Shown: positions 43,083-54,182 of the stretch, in pieces
Numbering within the stretch: position 1 is the first letter of the stretch
Layout of the letters: each line of letters starts with the position of its first letter
Assembly: GCA_917880885.1 (NCBI GenBank)
Contig: OU862913.1
Location: 5,828,001-5,892,000 of the forward strand
Reading direction: 5' to 3'
Length of the DNA: 64,000 nt
From: Limnephilus marmoratus
Lineage: Eukaryota; Arthropoda; Insecta; Trichoptera; Limnephilidae
Program-made: the position numbers and the translations under genes
Notes under the pieces: generated by a model
Database searches by the model: none
What the model was told of the DNA's origin: nothing
The model's input: only the letters and a program-made list of their open reading frames with translations

Positions 43083-43725
43083 GAACATCTATCATGGCTT
43101 TCGGGTCCACCGTGGCTCCGTAATCCACTTGAGGATTGGCCTTCGGCGAGGCTACCATTTATTCCAGCAAGCGAATTGCCAGAAATTCAACCCCCTAAAC
43201 TTACAGTTTTTAATGTCGAATTAAAATCATCTTCCATCATAGCGAAGTATTCTTCATTATCAAAATTAAAGAAAGTCATTGCATGGATCCTTAGGTTCAA
43301 AACAAATTGTCTTTCTAATGTTTCCAAAATGGCGAAACAGAGCATAGATCATGCGGCACTCACTCTTCAAGAACTGGACAACGCATTCATGAAGATTATT
43401 AAACTCGAACAGCAGGCTTATTTTCACAACGATATTATTCTGTTAAGCTCTGACAAAATGTGTTCTTCCGGCCTTCAAAAACTGAAACCTTTTATTGACC
43501 CTCACGGTATCCTGAGGGTGGGCGGTCGGCTAACAAATTCTGCACTCCCATCCGATAGTAAGCATCCCATTTTACTTCCTAAGTCTAGTCATTTGACCGG
43601 GTTGTTAATTGATTACTATCACCGTGCTTATCTTCACGTCGGACCGCGTACTCTCCAATTTCTTATTCAACGCAAATAATGGATATGTCCGGTCGTACCG
43701 TCATTCGATCTCAGTTATCAAATTA
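43083..43725 (+). pseudogene. BEL/Pao LTR-retrotransposon polyprotein fragment
   Basis: The open plus-strand frame covers the RNase H to integrase junction of a BEL/Pao pol: SGPPWLRNPLEDWP, ASELPEIQPP, then the H2C2-type zinc-binding region of integrase (GILRVGGRLTNSALPS, KHPILLPKSSHLTGLL, YYHRAYLHVGPRT). It ends in a stop after LIQRK, with related but broken sequence for about 50 bases more. No LTRs, gag or catalytic integrase core are present. Confidence 0.75.
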
Positions 43726-44087
43726 AATTTTTATCATAGAGCTATCTGTTACTTATATTTTATGTTTTTGTTTTTCTTTTGTTTCCTTTGATAAATACAC
43801 AGAAGACAGCTGGTGTGCTTACGTCTCACAATAATTTTTTTTAAATAATTTTCCTTATAATTTTGATTAATAACATAGTATTTAAGCTACTTTTTGTTAT
43901 TATTGTCATTCTTTTATTTTTTTTATTTTTTATTGTTAATTTTGTTCCAAAATTGGGTGGGTGGAAAATGTTGACGCACTATGTATATCTATCAATATAC
44001 CTTGTTCCATTTTTCTACCCTTCCTTTTATACCACAATTACCTGTCCCTACTGACAATATTACCTACCGTACAACAATAAAATCAAT
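43726..44087. other. T-rich spacer
   Basis: No gene recognised. It leads into the first partial unit of the 82-bp tandem array. Confidence 0.3.
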
Positions 44088-44118
44088 ATGTCAGTGAGTC
44101 TGCTGTTATGCAGTTGTG

Positions 44119-45095
44119 GGCTAAATTTCGGTTTACGGGAGGTCTTCCTAAATAATAAAACTTTTTTTTTATACTAACTATTGGCTGGAGAATCCGAATC
44201 CGAAAGAATTTTTTTTCGGAAAGCAATATTAACAAAGTTACACGACTTTAAAATTTTCTATACGCACACATGAAAGTCGACATTTAGGAAGCATTCTGAC
44301 AGTTTAAAGTCATAGAAATAGCCATACCAAAGATATTAAACCACATAAAATTAAATATTGCCATATCAATAACTAACTTAAGTAATTATTTTTTATAAAT
44401 TTTACTCACTTTTGGCGTAGCCGCTAAATTACTTGAAAACAGGGATATTTTTTTAAATTGACGCGAGCAGGCGGTATAAAGGGGCACAAACCATGTGACA
44501 CAAACCTAGCGTAGCCGCTAAACTATTTGAAAACGTAGGCTGTTTTTTAAAATTGACGCGAGCAGGCGGTATAAAGGGGCACAAACCATATTACACAAAC
44601 CTAGCGTAGCCGCTAAACTACTTGAAAACGTAGGCTGTTTTTTTAAATTGACGCGAGCAGGCGGTATAAAGGGGCACAAACCATGTGACACAAACCTAGC
44701 GTAGCCGCTAAACTACTTGAAAACGTAGGCTGTTTTTTTAAATTGACGCGAGCAGGCGGTATAAAGGGGCACAAACCATGTTACACAAACCTAGATTCAA
44801 CGGACGAAGAAGATTTGGTCGATTTATAAGGTATGTTTGATGATATTATTGCATGGTAACATTTAATTTTGTGTGGTAAAACATCTTTCTAGAGTATCTA
44901 TGACTTTAAACTGTCATAATGCTTCCAATATGTCGATTTTCATGTGTGCGTATAGAAAATTTTAAAGTCGTGTAACTTTGTTAATATTGCTTTCCGAAAA
45001 AAAAATCTTTCAGTTTTGGATTTTCCGGCCCATAATTAGTATAAAAAAATAAAAAAAATTATCTAGGAAGACCTTCCGTAAACCGAAATTATTCC
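44119..45095. mobile_element. Element D: complete satellite-carrying TIR element, TSD CAGTTGTG
   Basis: Flanked by CAGTTGTG at 44111-44118 and 45096-45103. The long inverted repeats begin GGCTAAATTTCGGTTTACGG and include ATACTAACTATTGGCTGG, AAAGCAATATTAACAAAGTT and TTCTATACGCACACATGAAA, about 280 bp on each side. The middle is satellite array S5. It is 977 bp with no coding. It is the reference copy for the truncated elements B and C. Confidence 0.85.
44412..44800 (+). repeat. Satellite array S5: about 4-5 units of ~94 bp
   Basis: Units with GCGTAGCCGCTAAACTA, GAAAACGTAGGCTG and GACGCGAGCAGGCGGTATAA, nearly identical to S3. Confidence 0.8.
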
Positions 45096-45627
45096 CAGTT
45101 GTGTACTGTGCAATGGTCCACGGTGATCTCTCGGTGCATTCAACATACATTATTATGTCAGTGAGTCTGCTGTTATGCAGTTGTGTACTGTGCAATGGTC
45201 CACGGTGATCTCTCGGTGCATTCAACATACATTATTATGTCAGTGAGTCTGCTGTTATGCAGTTGTGTACTGTGCAATGGTCCACGGTGATCTCTCGGTG
45301 CATTCAACATACATTATTAAGTCAGAAGTCTGTTGTGTACCTACTGTGCAATGGTCCACGGTGATCTCTCGGTGCATTCAACATACATTATTATGTCAGA
45401 AGTCTGTTATGTACTGTGCAATGGTCCACGGTGATCTCTCGGTGCATTCAATATACATTATTAAGTCAGAAGTCTGTTGTGTACTGTGCAATGGTCCACG
45501 GTGATCTCTCGGTGCATTCAACATACATTATTATGTCAGAAGTCTGTTATGTACTGTGCAAGTGTGCAATGGTCCACGGTGATCTCTCGGTGCATTCAAC
45601 ACACATTATCAAGTCAGAAGTCTCTTA

Positions 45628-46555
45628 ACCCGTTTAATCACAGGAGACCCAAGTTGTCCCAAAACATCATATGCCGTTATAATAACAGGAGACCCAGATT
45701 GTCCCAGAGCGACTGTGCATTATTAAAAGTTAGATATCTCTCTTCTGTAATGCGAATATTTGTGATTTCTTTTATGTTAGAATCGGAAAGAAATAATGCT
45801 TTTCATTGTCTTAGAATTATATGAGCTAGGTTGTTCAGATATTTTACAAACCTGATCAAAAGTGACGGTTTGATTTTGCGCCTATTTGTGACGTAACCCA
45901 CATTTAATTTTAAAATAAAATTGTATGAAAGTGATAAAAAGTGAGGTGACAGTTTTATTACAAATTTTGTTTAAAAAAGGAATCTGAATTTAAAATTTGA
46001 AGTTTATTCTATTTTAATTACTTTAATTCAAATATTCGCAGGTATGCATTTTTTAGCCAATTTACGTTTTCAATATTAAAATTTTAATATTTATAAACAA
46101 AAATGTTGATTTCTAATAAACATATCGGAAAGATTATTTTATCTTAATTTTAGAACAATTTTTATTATTGCAAAAGCGTTAAAAAAAACTAATAAATAGG
46201 AACATTTAAAATGCATGGGAAGAACCAGGAATTTTGCACGCAAACTTTGACAGGCAAAAGTTGACAGAAAATTATTTTCTTATTATTCGAAGGGTTAAAA
46301 GAAGCTGTGCCACGAACGTCATTATTCTCTCAGTTTTATATAACATCGACCAGTTTATGGAAGCTTGTGCAGTGAGTGATTTAGTACTCCCTCAGACCCA
46401 TAATATTGAGCAGAACATCAACCATAAGGGGTAAGTCAGTTTCCTTCTCCATTCATCTGTTTACCATTCCCCATAGTTGTGTCAAGGTATTCACAAGCAA
46501 AACATTTTTTTTAATATATTGATACAGTCCACTCCACGTGTTGCATTTGCGATAC
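45628..46555. other. Spacer with a possible small 5' exon
   Basis: Includes a two-copy repeat (AGGAGACCCA..TTGTCCCA at about 45643 and 45688). At 46357-46431 an ATG-initiated segment MEACAVSDLVLPQTHNIEQN runs into a GTAAGT donor on the plus strand. It could be a 5' coding exon, but no partner exon was found. Confidence 0.3.
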
Positions 46556-46556
46556 C

Positions 46557-47498
46557 ACACGGTGTCCCAAAAGAAAGGATATATTTGTTTTGCTTTCTGT
46601 GTGAACGCAACGAGAAAAATCTACAATCTACTTTTCCGAGGGGCGCGGGGGATATGTCAATCAGTAGTCTGGCTCTTGGGAATTTAGTTACTATGAAGCA
46701 TTTTTTGGGAGCGACAGCGCGTTGTGCGTGCGTGAGTTTTACAAAAATGGTGATTCGGCTACTGTAGCGCGTAGAAGATTCTGCAACATTTGAGGTTTTC
46801 GTCAATTCAATAATGCGTCAAGCATTCCTCTCATTTGAAAATGGGTCAAAAAGTTTGAAGAAATAGGTACAACGCTGGCAAAACCAAAATCTGGGCGACC
46901 AAGGTCATCGAGAACGGTAGAAAACGTAAAGAGTGTGTATCAGTCTTTTCGTGACGACTCAAACTTTTCGATTCGGAAACGCGCAAGTGTTTAAATGTGC
47001 ATAGATGCTGCACCCCTACAAACTTACTGGCTATAACCAAAGAACATGGTTCCAGTAAGATGGAGCAACATCACATACGTCCAATACGTCTCTGCCATGA
47101 GGTCGTGAAATTTTCCCTGGAAAATTGATCTCCAGCAGAGGTGATATAAATTGGCCGTCTCGTGGTCCTGACTTAACCCCTATTTACTTTTTCCTTTGGG
47201 GTTATCTCAAATCTAAAGTGTACGCCAAAAATCCGACTTCCCCTGATGCAATTAAAAGAAAATATCCGTCACGAAATGGCGGCCATCACGAAGCCTACCT
47301 GCCGAGGCGTCATGAGAAATTTCGCTCTTCGATTAAATTAATGCCGCGAACGCGAGGGTTTACATTTGGACAATATTATTTTTGAGAAATAAATTCCCAA
47401 ATTGTGTATTTTAGTATTTAACAAACATTTTTTCGATAGAACCCTTACTTTTATTTTAATTGATCCACAAAATATATACTTTCTTTTGGGACATCCTG
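46557..47498 (+). mobile_element. Dead mariner-type transposon
   Basis: Ends GGTGTCCCAAAAGAAAGGAT and the inverse of ACTTTCTTTTGGGACATCCTG. The plus strand has a broken transposase: an N-terminal HTH region (CVREFYKNGDSATVARRRF, WVKKFEEIGTTLAKPKSGRP) and a C-terminal DDE region with WPSRGPDLTPIYFFLWGYLK then SKVYAKNP. The middle is deleted, and there are frameshifts and stops. Confidence 0.75.
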
Positions 47499-47546
47499 TA
47501 TTTGCTGTACATTTGGTACGTCAAAGTTATTGGGATTTATTCGGTA

Positions 47547-48245
47547 CTAGAAAAAGATCCGGTCAGGTTTTTGTCCGCTGTGGGTAAACATATGATTTTT
47601 TTGGTGACCTCTTTGAAGAACATGAATATCGCAATGGAAATATGTAAAAGGTTTTATGTCACTATAAGTCTGCAAATGATTTCTAAGAAGTTCCTTGGTA
47701 CAACACTTGGTACAATGGAAATATGTAAAAGGTTTTATGTCACTATAAATCTGCAAATGATTTCTAAGAAGTTCCTTGGTACAACATGAATAATTGCTGT
47801 CGGGACATGAAAAAGTTTTTTGTTCGCTGCGGGTTAACATGTGAATTTTAAGATACAATTTTGTAGCACATGATTAGTCGCAGTCGGGATATAAAAAAGG
47901 TTTTTCATCACTGTGAGGCACAAGTGCCGTTTTAGTTATTTTTTTCGAGAAGAAGAATAGTTGCAGTCAGGACATGGGAAAGGTTTTTCTCCATTGTAGA
48001 TTTTTCTTCGTAGTACAAAAATAGTTGTAGTCGGAATATGGAAAAGGTTTTTCTCCACTGTGAGTCAGCAAGTGACTTCTTAGATATCCCTTTTTAGAAC
48101 ACGAATAGTTGCAATCCGGACATGAAAAAGGTTTTTCTCCTCTAAGAATCGTACTGTGGATTTTTAAATCTCTCTTTTGAGAATTTGCATAACTGCATTC
48201 GGAACATTAAAACGGTTAAAAACTCCACTATGAGACCGCTTGTGA
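47547..48245 (-). pseudogene. C2H2 zinc-finger pseudogene
   Basis: The minus strand from about 48240 to 47560 reads as consecutive C2H2 fingers, only some intact (GEKPFSCPDCNYSCSKKGYL then RSHLLTHSGEKP), with frame breaks, stops and lost Cys/His. A 78-81-bp segment (about 47631-47790) is duplicated in tandem. It belongs to a different finger subfamily (CPDCNYSC) from ZF1/ZF2 (CPHCNYSC). No leader exon was found. Confidence 0.65.
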
Positions 48246-48604
48246 ATCAGAGTGGAGTAAAGTATTGCTCCATAGGGAAACTGTGATCTCAGCTACTACA
48301 GGCTGATTCAGTTGTATATAGATTCGCGCAAGCATGCCATCTCGCTTGCTCTCATACAATTCAAACATTACTTACTTACTTACATTACTTAGGAAAATTA
48401 CTTTCCTCGGGGCCTCTTCAGTGGAGCTAATGTAAAAAAAGTATGTGTTGTAAAACCATGTTGGAATATTATAGGTAAGACAGTATAAAATTGATGAGAT
48501 CCGGTAGGAAAACAACGCCGATAAAAATAATAATACTTTTCAAAATTTTATAGCGCCGTTTAGTGACAAAATCATGTCAAGTGCACTTGGTGGATAGGAT
48601 TAAA
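48246..48604. other. Spacer with R1 3' fragment
   Basis: About 48395-48443 matches the 3' end of the R1 family (CCTCGGGGCCTCTTCAGTGG, AGCTAATGTAAAAAAAG). The rest was not recognised. Confidence 0.4.
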
Positions 48605-48612
48605 AGGTACAT

Positions 48613-48934
48613 TCAGTGGCGTACCTAGGGGTGGAGGCCCACCCCGGGTGCCATACGATGGGGGGGTGACACCCGACCGATGGTCATTTTTTTTTTAAAG
48701 AAAGACAAACATTCCCGGGTTACGACTAACCCTACAATGTTTGAAAATCTCTTACTTCCACCACAGAAAGCCGAAAATATTGCTTGTGTTGTGATAGAGG
48801 ACTTAGCCAGCCGAGGAATCGAACACGCGACGCCCGGGTGGAACCCAAGCGCTTTTTGATGTTTAAAAATCGGCGCCCCCTCGTGACCTCGCGCCCCTAG
48901 GCACGTGCCTACTTGGGGATAATCCGCCACTGAA
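48613..48934. mobile_element. hAT-like MITE (CAGTGGCG ends)
   Basis: Starts CAGTGGCGTACCTAGGGG and ends ...ATAATCCGCCACTG. No matching 8-bp flanks were seen, so the insertion may be old or the ends slightly different. Its start resembles the MITE at 49594-49921. Confidence 0.55.
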
Positions 48935-49577
48935 TTTGGTGTAAGCCTTCTCTATACATTTCTCTATCTAAATTATAACAAAATTTCTATTTTTATTTTT
49001 ATTTTTTAAATTCAGAAGAGTAAAAAAAACTGTGAAAAGAGATTTTGTTTATTTTCAAGTAGCCGTTATTTTTCGATTTTTTTTTTACTTTTCCATAATT
49101 TGGACGATTGCAGCATTTGTTTGGATTAAGATTTTTTTATTTCAGATTACTAGGAGGGTTGCCATCCTAATAACCAGAGCGTGCCATTTTTTTTAAATTT
49201 TTTTCCTTTGATTTTTGTAATGTATTCTTCTAACATTAGTAAATATTTGGAAAATAATGGCTGTTAAAAATATTACTTGTTTTTTTATTGCACATTAAAA
49301 AATACCTACAATTCATGCCTCCAGACCAGAATACCACCTTAATAAATAACAAAAATTTAATGAATTACCATCCAATTTTTGTAAGTATAAATTTTGTTTC
49401 CTTAATTCCAAAGAATATCGGTTTCCAATAAATCTACGATGTAACAAAACAGTATAAATTTACAACACCCGAGTATTCAGAAGATTATCAACAACTAATA
49501 ATTCAGCTGAATTCAGAGTTACCTAGTTGTTATAATTACCTCACGACTGTTCTATGTTTCTTTCTAATTATAAAGTA
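48935..49577. other. AT-rich spacer
   Basis: Nothing recognised. Confidence 0.3.
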
Positions 49578-50251
49578 CAGGGTGTCCAGGCAGTGGCGTA
49601 GCTATCATGAGTGGCACCCGAGGCGGATGTCACCCCCGGGGCGTAGTGTCACCACCCCCTCTATTAAAGTTGACTTGAGAAATTCCAAACGCTAATTTCG
49701 ACTTCATAAAATTGGTCCATCCTGTGCCCTCCCCGGTGGCTAAAGAAAAGACCGACCGATACAAAATTCGGGGCACTCCATGGGGTTAAGAATATATAAA
49801 TAACAGGTCGTGTTCATGTGTATGCAATATCTTGGTTACGTGTATGCAATATGTTGGTCGAGTGGCACCCCCCTTCGGGTGGCACCAGGGGTGGTCCGCC
49901 CCCCCCCTCGCTAAGCCACTGTGTCCGGGTTAAAGTGCATTAAATTCGGGAGGTGATTCTACATGATGGTAGGAGTAAAAAAGATTAACATCTTTTTCTG
50001 AAATTCCAACATTTTTTCCCATACAAAAAGACTTACCTACTAAAAAGTCAAGTGTGAGGTATGATCTTACTTGCTGAGAACCTGCCGGGCGCCCGATTCG
50101 ATTGTGATTGCCCTGTATATATTTTACCTCAAAACTGCCCCTACAAGTTGGAATTTCGAAAAAAGTTATTTATCTATTTTACTTGTAGGTAGGTACTATC
50201 ATGTAGAATCACCTCCCGAAATTAATGCACTTTACTCCCGGACATCCTTAT
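49578..50251. mobile_element. TA-flanked MITE with a nested hAT MITE
   Basis: The outer ends ACAGGGTGTCC...GGGTTAAAGTGCATTAAATT and the inverse (GAATCACCTCCCGAAATTA, GCACTTTACTCCCGGACAT) abut TA, as in mariner-type MITEs. Inside the left terminal repeat a second MITE (49594-49921; CAGTGGCGTAGC...AAGCCACTG) is inserted with flanks TGTCCAGG / TGTCCGGG (7/8). Confidence 0.7.
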
Positions 50252-50767
50252 AATACATGTATTATTATATCTTATGTGTCTAAGATTGTCAATAAATAAA
50301 ACTTTCCCAAAATGGGAATATTAGTAAAGTAAGTTTCAAGATTCAAGTTTTGGATGGGTTAGGTTAGGTAAAACAACAATTGTTGGTTGTAGAGTTTTAG
50401 AATGAAAGGACAACATCATATTTGTAGACAAAGTTTTTAATGTTTTGTAATTTAGTTTAAAACTGATATCGGTTCTGTTGACCAATGTGAGATTTTTTTA
50501 AGAATAGCCAAATGAGGTAAGGTTAGGTTAGGTTATACACAATTTATTAGGTTAGGATGTACAAATTTTAGGTCAGGTGACGCAAATTCTACGAAAAAAA
50601 TTCACGGGCAGCAAATGAACAGCCTCGTGACTGAATTCTGAATTCTGATGCTGAAAACCAGCCCCGTGTTGGTATTGATCTGTTCTGACGGAGTTAGGTT
50701 ATGTTAGGTTGGATTGCACATATCATAGATTAGGTTGCATAAATCTTAGATCAGGTTGCACAGACGT
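50252..50767. other. 3' flank of nuclease gene with TTAGG motifs
   Basis: Short runs GGTTAGGTTAGG occur at about 50351, 50520 and 50697. Otherwise AT-rich and unassigned. Confidence 0.4.
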
Positions 50768-51025
50768 CTAGAAGAAAAGTCCGTCACCAGCGGTGAAGGC
50801 GGGCAGGCTGGTGACGGTTTTCCTGAGGTCATCGAAATAGCAACACATACTGTAGCCCTTAGTAACGTTCTTCTTGTCCCATTTGAGCCAACTGAAGTTG
50901 TCTGCCCCGTCGCATAGGTCGATGCAGAGCTCCCGAGCTGCAGTTTTCACCTCTGCAAGGGTCGCGTACGGGTTATTCAGTCCCAGGAAGGTCACATAAA
51001 TGCCCGTAAGGGTCTCGCGCACTGT
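50768..51025 (-). CDS. DNA/RNA non-specific endonuclease, last exon
   Basis: Acceptor CTTTACAG, then TVRETLTGIYVTFLGLNNPY, two Cys pairs (ELCIDLCDGADNFSWLKWD; GYSMCCYFDDL) and a TAG stop. In arthropod members of the NUC family the phrase FLGLNNPY and a Cys-rich W-x-K-W...YCC ending close the domain. Phase 0 with exon 54928-55083. Confidence 0.85.
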   Translation of the reverse strand, partial: TVRETLTGIYVTFLGLNNPYATLAEVKTAARELCIDLCDGADNFSWLKWDKKNVTKGYSMCCYFDDLRKTVTSLPAFTAGDGLFF

Positions 51026-51198
51026 CTGTAAAGATAAGTAGTTTTTAATGTGATATTGGGATGAAATAGTACATAATAAATTGACCTAACAGAGACATGG
51101 TTGAAGGAATCTATCTGCGACCAGGAATTAGTAGACAACCGGTATGAGGTGTTTCGGAAGATAGACTACACAAGACAAAAAAAGATGGAGGAGAAGTC

Positions 51199-52206
51199 AT
51201 GATTGCTGTATCAAGAAAACTGGAGGTGAAGAGAATGGCGCATTGGGAATGTCAAGCAGAAGACTTATGGATCCAACTCAATATAAATATTAACAATAGG
51301 AGTGTCAAGCTAAATGTTTGCACAGTATATCTACCACCAAATGAAGAAGAATCTGTTGTAAGCTCATTTTTAAGCAATCTTCGGAATGTGTACTTAGCAA
51401 CACCAAACCAACACATTTTAATATTTGGAGATTTCAATAAGTCTAACATTCATTGGATTCCCGATGAAACACACAATTTATTACCTTTCACCACAAACAC
51501 AAATACAATCACCTCTGACATCATCGATACCCTATCATTCTGCAATCTTAAACAATTTAACGGAATTGTTAACCAACAATCCAAAATCCTGGATCTCATT
51601 TTATCAGACAAAGAAGACATATCAGTAACTCGCTCTTTATTTCCACTAAGCAAAGAAGATCCATACCACCCTGCTCTAGAAATAAATTTTCTTTTTGATT
51701 TTCTACCTAATCTAGAAAACCGTAACGCCCCGAGACCAAACTTTTATAAAGCTGACTATGACTCAATTAACACAATTCTTCGTGAGACTGATTGGGAATT
51801 CATTAATCAGGGTAATATAGATCAATCTGTCGATCAGTTTTATAGTATACTCTACCAGATTATCTCTTCTCATGTTCCTATTAAAACAAACAATAAACAC
51901 TTCCCTTAGTGGTACTCGCAAGATCTCATTCGTTTGATAAAAGAAAAAAACAAATTTCATATAAAATATGGTAATGAACTAGATCATTTATCTTTCAATC
52001 TGATTAGAACCAGAACGAAGAATCTTATAAGAATTTGTCATCATAAACATTTAGATTTAATTAAACAAAACTTAAAATCTAACCCGAAAGATTTCTGGAA
52101 ATTTGCAAAAAGCAAATATAAAAACACAACTAACATACCTAAAGAAATGCACCTAAATGATATAAAAAACTACACAAGGTCAAGATATCTGCCGACTTTT
52201 TTCTAA
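51199..52206 (+). pseudogene. LINE endonuclease region with one stop
   Basis: Encodes VYLPPNEEES, ILIFGDFNKSNIHW, LDLILSDKED and DPYHPALEI (endonuclease blocks), then a linker to the RT. TAG at 51910 interrupts the frame; the same frame resumes at 51913 and runs to 52206 before the frameshift. Confidence 0.75.
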
Positions 52207-52262
52207 GCACTTTCAATCTATTTATAAACCACAAAATGCAAGGTTTTTACCACAAATAACTG

Positions 52263-53837
52263 ATGATTTCTACAACGAAAAGCCTCGGTATGATCAATAT
52301 TTCGCCCACAACTATATTAATTAAATGTAAGAATTTAAGAACCAATAAGGGATCAGGTCCTGATGTTATTCCACCTATTTTTTTCAAAACATGCAGAGAT
52401 GTTCTTGCCAGACCACTTAGTGTACTTTTCAACAAATCACTACAAGAAGGTGTTTTTCCAGTCAAATGGAAAACGGCTTTTTTAACTCCCATCTTTAAGA
52501 AAGGTTGTAAGAGCGATATACAAAATTATAGACCCATCTCTAAACTTGACTGCATAGGAAAGTTGTTTGAATCAATAATTTATGACTGTCTATTAGCCCA
52601 TGTAAGTAAATATATCATCATTGAGCAACACGGGTTTTTCCCTCGGCGTTCCACAACAACGAATTTTCTTGAATACTCCCAATTCATCTGCGATAACATC
52701 GAAAAGCATTTACAAGTGGATGCCATCTACACGGATTTTTGCAAAGCATTCGACCAGTTAAATCAATCATTACTCATCAAGAAATTGAAAAAGTTTGGCG
52801 TAAATGGAAATACTCTGAAATGGTTCGAAAGTTACATTACTAATAGAAAACTACAAGTAGTTGTAGGAGGGTACTCCGCGGATCTTTTTACGGCAACGTC
52901 GGGAATTCCGCAGGGCTCACATCTTGGACCGTTACTGTTTTTAATATTTATCAACGACTTAGTTTTAGGAATAAAAAAATCAAAATATCTCCTGTTTGCC
53001 GATGACCTTAAGTTGTACAAAAAAATAACATCATTAGAAGATTGCGCCGATTTGCAAAAAGACTTATCATCACTTCATGAATGGTGCACACTAAATGATT
53101 TATATTTTAACGAAAACAAATGTGCTGTAATTTCCTTCACAAAAAACATCAATAAATTTTCAAACACATATCACATTAACAATGTCGCATTACGTAACAC
53201 AACTTCAATTAAAGACTTGGGCGTGACATTTGACTCTTCACTTAGCTTCAATAAACATGTAGATGCAATTTCAAAATGTGCATCACAAGTATTAGGATTA
53301 ACGCTAAGAATCACAAACTGTTTTAAAAGTGCAGAATTAACATTAACATTATATAAATCAATTGTGCGAAGTATCCTCGAATATGCATCCACAATTTGGT
53401 CTCCCAATTATGAAATTCATAATTATAGGATCGAATCCACACAAAGAAAATTAACCCGTGTAATTGCTTATCGTGAAGGTATATCTGATCAATTTGGAAC
53501 GTACAATGACCGAAATTCACACTATAAACTACACTCTCTAATAGCCAGACGTAAACTTTCTGATTTATTACTTTTACACAAAATTATACACTCATCAGTT
53601 GATACACCAAACATTTTGTCCCAAATTAACATTAACACATCAAGAAAGTCAACAAGGAGGACGAAAGACATTTTCTATATTAAAGCCTACCTCACAAATA
53701 CAGGGTATTTCTCCCCTTTACCGCGAACACTGAGAAGTTATAACGCTATACATTGCTCTAATAAAGAAATAGACATTTTTAATGACCAATTTAAACATTT
53801 CAAAAAAAAAGTTTTACCTTTTATCATATCAAGCTGA
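52263..53837 (+). CDS. LINE reverse transcriptase frame
   Basis: 524 codons without stops: GSGPDVIPPIFFKT, NYRPISKLDCIGKLFES, AIYTDFCKAFDQL, ATSGIPQGSHLGPLLFL and the catalytic FADD in YLLFADDLKLYKK, followed by the thumb/connection region. The apparent start is only where the frame reopens after a frameshift, so this is the intact 3' part of a broken ORF2. Confidence 0.8.
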   Translation: MISTTKSLGMINISPTTILIKCKNLRTNKGSGPDVIPPIFFKTCRDVLARPLSVLFNKSLQEGVFPVKWKTAFLTPIFKKGCKSDIQNYRPISKLDCIGKLFESIIYDCLLAHVSKYIIIEQHGFFPRRSTTTNFLEYSQFICDNIEKHLQVDAIYTDFCKAFDQLNQSLLIKKLKKFGVNGNTLKWFESYITNRKLQVVVGGYSADLFTATSGIPQGSHLGPLLFLIFINDLVLGIKKSKYLLFADDLKLYKKITSLEDCADLQKDLSSLHEWCTLNDLYFNENKCAVISFTKNINKFSNTYHINNVALRNTTSIKDLGVTFDSSLSFNKHVDAISKCASQVLGLTLRITNCFKSAELTLTLYKSIVRSILEYASTIWSPNYEIHNYRIESTQRKLTRVIAYREGISDQFGTYNDRNSHYKLHSLIARRKLSDLLLLHKIIHSSVDTPNILSQININTSRKSTRRTKDIFYIKAYLTNTGYFSPLPRTLRSYNAIHCSNKEIDIFNDQFKHFKKKVLPFIISS

Positions 53838-54182
53838 TACTGTGATGAAGCCCTTTATTAATAGAGAGGCAATATTGTACCTACCAAATCAGCGTCTCAC
53901 CAGTACAGGTAACAATCATAAATTGTTTATGAACATTTACCTACCATGTACTTACCTTTTACCCATTCCTACTTGTCATTCACCTCAGCTTAATTACTTT
54001 TGTTACTATCTTTTGTTATTATTATCATTTCATTTATTTGTTATTATACAATCACTATGTTAATATTATCATTTTCGATACTATGTATTTTCGTTATCAC
54101 TATGTTTAAACATTCATGTATATAATTTTTTGGGCACCATGCCTGTTTTATAAACTTAAATAAAATAAAAATAAATAAATAA

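Larger units (their letters stand above)
44088..45627 (+). repeat. Tandem array of 66-82-bp units, split by element D
   Basis: About eight units with GTACTGTGCAATGGTCCACG, GTGATCTCTCGGTGCATTC and AACATACATTATTATGTCAG. The first three are 82 bp and carry GTCTGCTGTTATGCAGTT; later ones are 66-76 bp. Part of a unit lies at 44088-44118, left of element D, and the rest at 45096-45627, so the array is older than the insertion. Confidence 0.85.
51083..54182 (+). mobile_element. LINE inserted in a nuclease-gene intron
   Basis: Plus strand, opposite to the host gene. It begins inside the endonuclease (DLTETWLKES at 51083), so it is 5'-truncated. It continues through endonuclease and reverse transcriptase and ends in an AAAATAAAAATAAATAAATAA tail. 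One in-frame stop (51910, after KHFP) and a frameshift near 52180-52260 break the coding. The target duplication is obscured by A-rich flanks. Confidence 0.85.

Noticed and set aside
44088..45627. CRISPR-like array (regular repeats with spacers)
   Set aside because: The spacers are themselves repeated, units vary in length, and the genome is eukaryotic.
45477..45824. 115-codon plus-strand frame
   Set aside because: Mostly translation of the 66-82-bp tandem repeat.
48613..48934. Target-site duplication for this MITE
   Set aside because: The 8 bases before CAGTGGCG and after CGCCACTG do not match, so the insertion boundary stays uncertain.
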